A stretch of DNA of 39,628 nucleotides, taken from assembly GCA_018716405.1 (NCBI GenBank), contig DVJX01000048.1, positions 1 through 39,628 of the forward strand, written 5' to 3'. The notes below the pieces were generated by a model. It did not search any database. It saw nothing but the letters and a program-made list of their open reading frames with translations, and was not told the origin of the DNA. The DNA is from Candidatus Faecisoma merdavium (GTDB lineage: Bacteria > Bacillota_I > Bacilli_A > RF39 > UBA660). Position numbers and translations under genes: made by a program. Shown piece by piece: positions 34,989-39,628 of this stretch (positions are counted from its first letter, which is position 1; the number at the start of each line of letters is the position of its first letter).

Positions 34989-36563
34989 ATGAAAAAATAC
35001 GTATTAATTATTTTAACAGTTGCTTTTATAACAATGTTGCCACTTTTTACTAGTGATTATAAATCAAGCCATGATACCAAATTCCATTTAACTAACATTG
35101 ATAGTTTAACAGAACAAATAAAAAAAGATTTTTTTAATCCAAGTAAAATAGTTGGGAATATTGGTAATGATTTTGGGTATGGAACAAATTTATTTTATCC
35201 TTCTCTAAGTCATTATGTAGCATCTTATATAAACGTTGTTATAGATAATCCAGTTATTAGTGTGGAGATAGTTTATTTTATAAGTTTATTTTTATCTGGA
35301 ATTAGTATGTTTCTATTGTCTAAAGCATTATCTAAAAATGATTATATTGGATTAATATCCGCAATTATTTATATGCTTTTTCCATATCATTTATCTGATA
35401 TTTATATAAGAGATGCAATAGGTGAAAGTTTACTTTTTATATTTTTACCTTTAATTTTATTGGGATTATATGAATTATTTAATGATAATAATAAGAAATT
35501 TTATATATTTTTTGTAATAGGATATGTTGGTGGTATATTATCGCATTTAACAATGATGACATATTTTACTGTTTTAATTTTAATATTTTTAATTTTTAAA
35601 TATAAAAAAAGTATTAAATATATAAAACAATTTGTAATAGCATCAATATTTATTTTAGCTATTGCTTCACCATTTTTAGTTGCTTTATTACAACAAAGAT
35701 TACTAGGTAATTATAATGTATTTGTAGAAGGCGTTATGGTTCAAGGAACTTGGGGGAATGCCTTAAATATTTTAAAATATATTATGATAGGAGATAATTG
35801 GGGAACAGGAGAAACAAGATTTTATATTGATTTGATTGTTTTAATTTTATTATTTTTAACATTAAAGAAATATAAACAATATAATAATAAATATTATAAT
35901 TGCATTTTAATATTTGGTATAATTAGTTTAATTTTATCAAGCAAATTATTTCCTTGGGATTTATTACCTAAATCATTCAGAATAATCCAATTTCCATGGC
36001 GATTTGTAACATTTGTTTCCTTATCAATTAGTATTTTAGCACCACTTTGTATAAGTAAATTTAATGACAAAAAAATGTTAAGTATTATTTTAATTATATT
36101 TATGGTATTACTTGCTCAACCTAACTTAAAACAAGCAACTAATGAAGTTATTGATGTTAATAATTTAGAATATTGGTATGGTCTAGGATATCAAAAGGAA
36201 TATTTACCAGTTAATACTGCTAATAATTTAGACTATTTTGATAATCGAAATCATGATATAATAATTAAAGAAGGAAATGCTAATGTTGAAATAATTAATA
36301 ATGATGTTCCATATTTAGAATTTAAAGTTGATGGTAATGCAACTGTTGAGTTACCTAGAATTTATTATATTGGCTATACATTATTAAATGAAAATAATGA
36401 TAAAGTTGATTTTTATGAAAACGAGTATGGTTTTATTGAAGCTAAATTGGAAAGTGGAACTTATAAATTAGATTTTACTGGAACTAAATATGATCAAATA
36501 GCTAAATTTGTTTCAATAATTAGTATATTAGGATTTGGAGTGTTTGTATGGAGAAAAAAATAA
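34989..36563 (+). CDS. Large polytopic membrane protein, GT-C/YfhO-like (PTPS-related type)
   Basis: A 524-residue protein with about twelve hydrophobic helices and a roughly 120-residue exterior domain (about 390-505) before the last helix. Acidic residues expected of GT-C enzymes are in SSHDTKFHLTN (residues about 27-37) and YIRDAIGESL (near 141-150). Membrane proteins of this kind are often annotated as '6-pyruvoyl-tetrahydropterin synthase related', a misleading name. It overlaps gtrB by 16 bases and gtrA follows. This suggests it is the outer-face glycosyltransferase of a three-component system. Confidence 0.78.
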   Translation: MKKYVLIILTVAFITMLPLFTSDYKSSHDTKFHLTNIDSLTEQIKKDFFNPSKIVGNIGNDFGYGTNLFYPSLSHYVASYINVVIDNPVISVEIVYFISLFLSGISMFLLSKALSKNDYIGLISAIIYMLFPYHLSDIYIRDAIGESLLFIFLPLILLGLYELFNDNNKKFYIFFVIGYVGGILSHLTMMTYFTVLILIFLIFKYKKSIKYIKQFVIASIFILAIASPFLVALLQQRLLGNYNVFVEGVMVQGTWGNALNILKYIMIGDNWGTGETRFYIDLIVLILLFLTLKKYKQYNNKYYNCILIFGIISLILSSKLFPWDLLPKSFRIIQFPWRFVTFVSLSISILAPLCISKFNDKKMLSIILIIFMVLLAQPNLKQATNEVIDVNNLEYWYGLGYQKEYLPVNTANNLDYFDNRNHDIIIKEGNANVEIINNDVPYLEFKVDGNATVELPRIYYIGYTLLNENNDKVDFYENEYGFIEAKLESGTYKLDFTGTKYDQIAKFVSIISILGFGVFVWRKK

Positions 36564-37489
36564 GTGTTATAGTACCTTGTTACAATGAAGAAGAATCATT
36601 ACCAATTTTTTATGAAGAAATAAATAAAGTAATGAATGAAATGAAAAAGGTTAAGTTTGAATTAATATTTATTAATGATGGTTCAAAAGATAGAACTTTA
36701 GAAATATTAAGAGAATTAGCTAAAAAAGATAAACATGTAAGATATATATCTTTTTCAAGAAATTTTGGTAAAGAAGCTGGTATTTTAGCAGGTTTAGAAG
36801 CATCAGTTGGTGATTATGTTTGTATGATGGACGTTGATTTACAAGATCCACCACATTTATTAATTGAAATGTATGAAACACTACAAAATAGTGATTATGA
36901 TTGTGTTGCGACTCGTAGTGTTTCAAGAAATGGATATTCATTTTTTAGAAAATTATTTACAAAGTGGTATTATAAAATAATGAATAAAATATCTAAAACA
37001 GAAATAGTAGATGGAGCAAGAGATTTTAGATTGATGTCTAGACAAATGGTTGATGCAATTTTATCTTTAAAAGAATATAATAGATATTCTAAAGGTATAT
37101 TTAGTTGGGTAGGATTTAAAACTAAATGGTTAACATTTGAAAATACAGAAAGAGTAGCAGGAACTACTAAGTGGAATTTTTGGAAGTTATTTGCTTATTC
37201 AATGGAGAGTATCGTTGGCTTTTCAACTGTTCCTTTATTAATTTCTTCAATAGCAGGAATATTATTTTGTATTATTTCATTTATAATGATTTTAGTTATT
37301 ATTATTAAAACTTTAATATTTGGAGATCCAGTATCAGGTTGGCCTAGTTTAGTATGTATTATATTTTTTGTAAGTGGTGTTCAACTATTCTGTTTGGGAA
37401 TAATAGGACAATATTTATCTAAAACATATTTAGAAGTTAAAAATAGACCGGTATATATAATCAAGGAGACTGAAAAAGATGTTAAATAA
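36548..37489 (+). CDS. Polyprenyl-phosphate glycosyltransferase, GtrB-like (GT2)
   Basis: A 313-residue GT2 enzyme that loads a sugar from a nucleotide donor onto undecaprenyl phosphate on the inner face. It has SVIVPCYNEEESLP at residues 6-19, NDGSKDRT near 44, the metal-binding D-x-D in MDVDLQDPP near 96, and ARDFRLMS near 156. Two C-terminal transmembrane helices (about 230-255 and 268-290) fit the GtrB/CsbB/YkcC group. GGAG precedes the ATG. It is coupled to both neighbours. Confidence 0.95.
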   Translation: MEKKISVIVPCYNEEESLPIFYEEINKVMNEMKKVKFELIFINDGSKDRTLEILRELAKKDKHVRYISFSRNFGKEAGILAGLEASVGDYVCMMDVDLQDPPHLLIEMYETLQNSDYDCVATRSVSRNGYSFFRKLFTKWYYKIMNKISKTEIVDGARDFRLMSRQMVDAILSLKEYNRYSKGIFSWVGFKTKWLTFENTERVAGTTKWNFWKLFAYSMESIVGFSTVPLLISSIAGILFCIISFIMILVIIIKTLIFGDPVSGWPSLVCIIFFVSGVQLFCLGIIGQYLSKTYLEVKNRPVYIIKETEKDVK

Positions 37490-37886
37490 GTTACTTAATT
37501 TATATAAAAAATATAAAGAAATAATTAATTATTTAATATTCGGAGTACTAACTACTTTAATTTCGATTGTTACTTATGCAATTTTCACTAAAGTATTTCA
37601 TATTGATTATTTAATAAGCAATGTATTATCATGGATAATAGCTGTTTTATTTGCTTATATAACTAATAAAATATATGTATTTGAAAGTAAATCAAAAAAA
37701 AATATTAAAGAGATAACTAGTTTTTTCTTTTTTAGAGTTGTTTCATTAATTATCGAAATGATTATATTGTATATATTTGTTGATATATTACATATTGATG
37801 ATTTGGTAACTAAAATAATTGCTCAGATTATTGTAATTGTTTCTAATTATGTATTTAGTAAAGTGTTTGTCTTTAATAAAAATTAA
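37479..37886 (+). CDS. GtrA-like flippase
   Basis: A 135-residue protein with four transmembrane helices and the GtrA pattern: NYLIFGVLTTLISIVTYAIF near the N-terminus, NVLSWIIAVLFAYITNKIYVF in the middle, and VSNYVFSKVFVF at the end. GtrA is thought to flip polyprenyl-phosphate sugar made by GtrB. It overlaps gtrB by 11 bases and ends the operon. Confidence 0.94.
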   Translation: MLNKLLNLYKKYKEIINYLIFGVLTTLISIVTYAIFTKVFHIDYLISNVLSWIIAVLFAYITNKIYVFESKSKKNIKEITSFFFFRVVSLIIEMIILYIFVDILHIDDLVTKIIAQIIVIVSNYVFSKVFVFNKN

Positions 37887-37890
37887 ATTT

Positions 37891-37919
37891 AACTATTCTT
37901 GTTTTAGAATGGTTTTTTT
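37891..37919 (+). terminator. Terminator of the gtr operon
   Basis: A 9-bp stem with one G-T pair, AACTATTCT/AGAATGGTT (37891-37899 and 37906-37914), six-base loop, then T residues. Confidence 0.83.
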
Positions 37920-37927
37920 GATATACT
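37899..37927 (+). promoter_or_regulatory. Promoter of the amidase-domain gene
   Basis: TTGTTT at 37899-37904 and TATACT at 37922-37927, 17-base spacer. The -35 is in the loop of the preceding terminator. Confidence 0.6.
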
Positions 37928-37943
37928 TTTTATAGGTGATTAT

Positions 37944-39218
37944 ATGAAAAAAAATATGAAATTTAAAGTAATGTTATTTATAATATTAACAATCATAGTA
38001 GTTTGTTTATTTTTCTTTTTTAATAAAAAAGAGGAAGTAAATAATCCAGAAAGTAATATAGATAATCCTAGTGAAGAACAAAATAATGAAGTAGAAAACA
38101 AACCAGATGAAGTTGGAACTAATTATTTAAATGATATAAAATATACAGTTAAAGTTGATAAAGAAATAGAAGATGTAATAGTTGAATTTTTAAACGTTTA
38201 TTATAATTCAATTAAAGAATTAAAAGAAAATGACATGACTTATCTATTTAAAGATTCTACTTCAGAACAAGCTTTAATAAATCAAACAGCAGTATCCTTA
38301 TTAATTGAAACTAGAAAATTAAAACCAAATGATTTAAGTTTAGATAAAGCAAAATATGATTTAGATTTTATTGAAGTAAATACTAATGGTAATGCAGTAA
38401 ATATTACTGTATTAGAAAATAATTATTTAAACTTTAATTTTATGAAAGAAATTGAATCTAAAATTTACAATATTGAAAATGAATTTACTTTAGAAAAAGT
38501 AGATGGTAAATATAAAATAACTAAATATAATAAAGTTCAAGATTTTTTTGTTATGATAACTGATTTATATAGTGGTGGTGGTAAAACTAAATTAGATCAA
38601 ATTAAGCAAGATTATTTAGACTTAATAAATGAAAAACTAAAAAAAGATAGAAAAGATTATAATGACTTCTTAAATGGAACAGGTATAAATAGGAAAACTT
38701 GTGATCATGAATATAATAGGGAAGAGGCTTTAAAACAAACTGTTTGGGTTAATAAAAGAGATCCTGAATGGATGGAGTTTGATTCTAATTGTCAAAATTT
38801 TGCGTCTCAAGTATTATATAGCGGTGGAATTCCTATGGATTATACTGGTAGTGCTTCACAATATTTACAATGGAAAGGTTATGATTATTCATATAATGAA
38901 AGTGAAACAGCAAGTGGGTTGGTTTATACTTGGACGTATGTTCCATATTTTAGAGAATATGCTTTAAATAATACAGGGTATGGATTATGTGCAACAGTAG
39001 ATGAAAACTTATATTATGCTGAAGCAGGCGATGTTATTCATGTAGGTACTACTGGACCTACTAGACATGCTTTAGTTGTAATAGGCGATTATAAAAAAGA
39101 TGGTAAAACAATTGATATATTAGTTAATTCAAATACAGTTGATTTAGAAAACTATCCTATTTCTGCTTATTCGTATCCTTATGTTAGTTTAATTAAAGTT
39201 TATGGATGGAATGAATGA
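37944..39218 (+). CDS. Membrane-anchored protein with amidase domain (Amidase_6 type)
   Basis: A 424-residue protein with an N-terminal anchor (residues 8-27), an Asn/Glu-rich linker, a middle domain (about 60-235), and a C-terminal domain from about 254. This starts YNREEALKQTVWVN and contains FDSNCQNFASQVLYSGGIPM with catalytic Cys near 283, and TRHALVVIG with His near 374. The pattern is that of the putative amidase domain family, a Cys-His NlpC/P60-like or CHAP-like fold likely to act on peptidoglycan. GGTGAT precedes the ATG. Its stop overlaps a tiny downstream ORF (ATGA). Confidence 0.88.
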   Translation: MKKNMKFKVMLFIILTIIVVCLFFFFNKKEEVNNPESNIDNPSEEQNNEVENKPDEVGTNYLNDIKYTVKVDKEIEDVIVEFLNVYYNSIKELKENDMTYLFKDSTSEQALINQTAVSLLIETRKLKPNDLSLDKAKYDLDFIEVNTNGNAVNITVLENNYLNFNFMKEIESKIYNIENEFTLEKVDGKYKITKYNKVQDFFVMITDLYSGGGKTKLDQIKQDYLDLINEKLKKDRKDYNDFLNGTGINRKTCDHEYNREEALKQTVWVNKRDPEWMEFDSNCQNFASQVLYSGGIPMDYTGSASQYLQWKGYDYSYNESETASGLVYTWTYVPYFREYALNNTGYGLCATVDENLYYAEAGDVIHVGTTGPTRHALVVIGDYKKDGKTIDILVNSNTVDLENYPISAYSYPYVSLIKVYGWNE

Positions 39219-39334
39219 AAAAAGATATTATAAAAATAATAGCAATTATATTAATAATAATTGGATGTATTGTTATATACAATAAAATAGATACGAATAA
39301 AGAAGTTGAAATTGTAAGTTTAGAAATTTTCTAA
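39215..39334 (+). CDS. 39-residue membrane peptide or small lipoprotein
   Basis: The ATG overlaps the amidase gene's stop by four bases, implying coupled translation. The peptide is MKKD followed by an Ile-rich helix, then IIGC (a possible lipobox, Cys18), and a short charged tail ending EIF. It could be a lipoprotein with a 22-residue mature part or simply a single-span membrane peptide. A terminator hairpin covers its last codons, which supports it as the true end of the operon. No family recognised. Confidence 0.55.
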   Translation: MKKDIIKIIAIILIIIGCIVIYNKIDTNKEVEIVSLEIF

Positions 39335-39342
39335 ACTTTTTT
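39316..39342 (+). terminator. Terminator of the amidase operon
   Basis: A 10-bp stem AAGTTTAGAA/TTCTAAACTT (39316-39325 and 39329-39338), three-base loop, T-run. The stop codon of the 39-residue ORF is in the 3' arm. Confidence 0.83.
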
Positions 39343-39344
39343 GT

Positions 39345-39372
39345 AATAAAAAAAGATAGAATAATCTATCTT
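39345..39372 (-). terminator. Terminator of the right-edge M15 peptidase gene
   Basis: On the minus strand, stem AAGATAGA/TCTATCTT (39372-39365 and 39360-39353) with a four-base loop, followed by a T-run. Confidence 0.8.
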
Positions 39373-39628
39373 AGCAAGCATTTTTATATTCACAATAATA
39401 TGCATAATATTCATCGTAGGTTAAACCGCTTTCTTTTACTTTAGTAGCTAGATCTTTACCAACGTATCTATAATGCCATGATTCATAGTTGTATCCAGTT
39501 ATATATTCTTTACCTTTAGGATATCTCAATATAAATCCATATAAGTGAGCATTTTCTTGTAGCCATTCAAATTCTAAAGTATTTTCAAATTCATTTCCAA
39601 CATCTCCATCTGTAACTATATCTAATGC
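39371..39628 (-). CDS. D-alanyl-D-alanine carboxypeptidase, M15B family (5' partial)
   Basis: The last 85 residues of a second VanY/LdcB-like zinc peptidase; the gene continues past the window's right end. The visible part starts ALDIVTDGD, which contains the zinc-binding Asp, then NAHLYGFILRYPKGKEYITG and YESWHYRYVG with the catalytic Glu and zinc-binding His. It is clearly paralogous to the peptidase at 34244-34900 but has a different C-terminal tail, ending YYAYYCEYKNAC with two cysteines. The two peptidases bracket the gtr operon and the amidase gene. Confidence 0.9.
   Translation of the reverse strand, partial: ALDIVTDGDVGNEFENTLEFEWLQENAHLYGFILRYPKGKEYITGYNYESWHYRYVGKDLATKVKESGLTYDEYYAYYCEYKNAC

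Noticed and set aside
1-39628. Mycoplasma-like genetic code (TGA as Trp)
   Set aside because: Trp is encoded by TGG and TGA serves as a stop, for example at recA and the surface protein gene.
1-39628. CRISPR arrays, tRNA genes or rRNA genes
   Set aside because: I saw no regularly spaced repeats, no GTTCRAnnC-type tRNA pattern with cloverleaf arms, and no rRNA segments.

Overview
The window is a strongly AT-rich chromosomal segment of a low-GC Gram-positive bacterium (Bacillota, Bacilli or a Mollicutes-related lineage that still has a wall). The standard genetic code is used: TGG encodes Trp and TGA is a stop, for example in recA, so this is not a code-4 mycoplasma. The gene order recalls Bacillus: dnaD-nth, recU-pbp, gpsB-rnpB, rodZ/ymfM-pgsA-recA-rny, ftsY-ylxM and dnaB-dnaI are all recognisable. 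Species-level placement is inference.

Layout. Positions 1-3654 hold the 3' part of a large cysteine-rich repeat protein with a two-helix membrane tail, a histidine phosphatase and acetate kinase. Positions 3723-9278 hold nrnA, dnaD and nth, convergent with recU and a class A PBP. Positions 9396-11268 hold a 29-codon mini-gene, gpsB, RNase P RNA, a RodZ-like protein and pgsA. Positions 11286-15825 hold recA with a candidate SOS box, a HerA-like ATPase on the other strand, and RNase Y. Positions 15848-19989 hold a small Pro/Tyr-rich protein, a degenerate polysaccharide deacetylase, Lon and an unknown protein. Positions 19982-26003 hold RNase J, ftsY, a small membrane protein, ylxM, two divergent XRE regulators, dnaB and dnaI. 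Positions 26076-29137 hold an acyltransferase and a hybrid sensor kinase. Positions 29234-32185 hold a DpnII-type GATC restriction-modification operon with an extra membrane-protein gene inside it. Positions 32281-39628 hold a CotD-like small protein and a surface cluster: two GT-C-like membrane proteins, GtrB, GtrA, an amidase-domain protein, a tiny membrane peptide or lipoprotein, and two M15 carboxypeptidases.

How it works together. Most of the window is core housekeeping: replication initiation (DnaD, DnaB, DnaI), repair and recombination (Nth, RecU, RecA), RNA turnover (RNases P, Y and J, NrnA), wall growth (PBP, GpsB, RodZ) and protein targeting (FtsY). The accessory parts are the surface repeat protein, the restriction-modification operon and the glycosylation/wall-trimming cluster.

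Two features recur at DNA level. Intrinsic terminators often begin inside the coding sequence, with the stop codon in the hairpin. Promoters are packed onto or into those terminators, several with an extended -10 (TGnTATAAT). The best candidates for something undescribed are the membrane protein inside the DpnII operon, the surface repeat protein with a pilin-like two-helix tail, the divergent XRE switch next to dnaB-dnaI where ffh might be expected, and the 29-codon gene whose terminator loop carries the next gene's -35.
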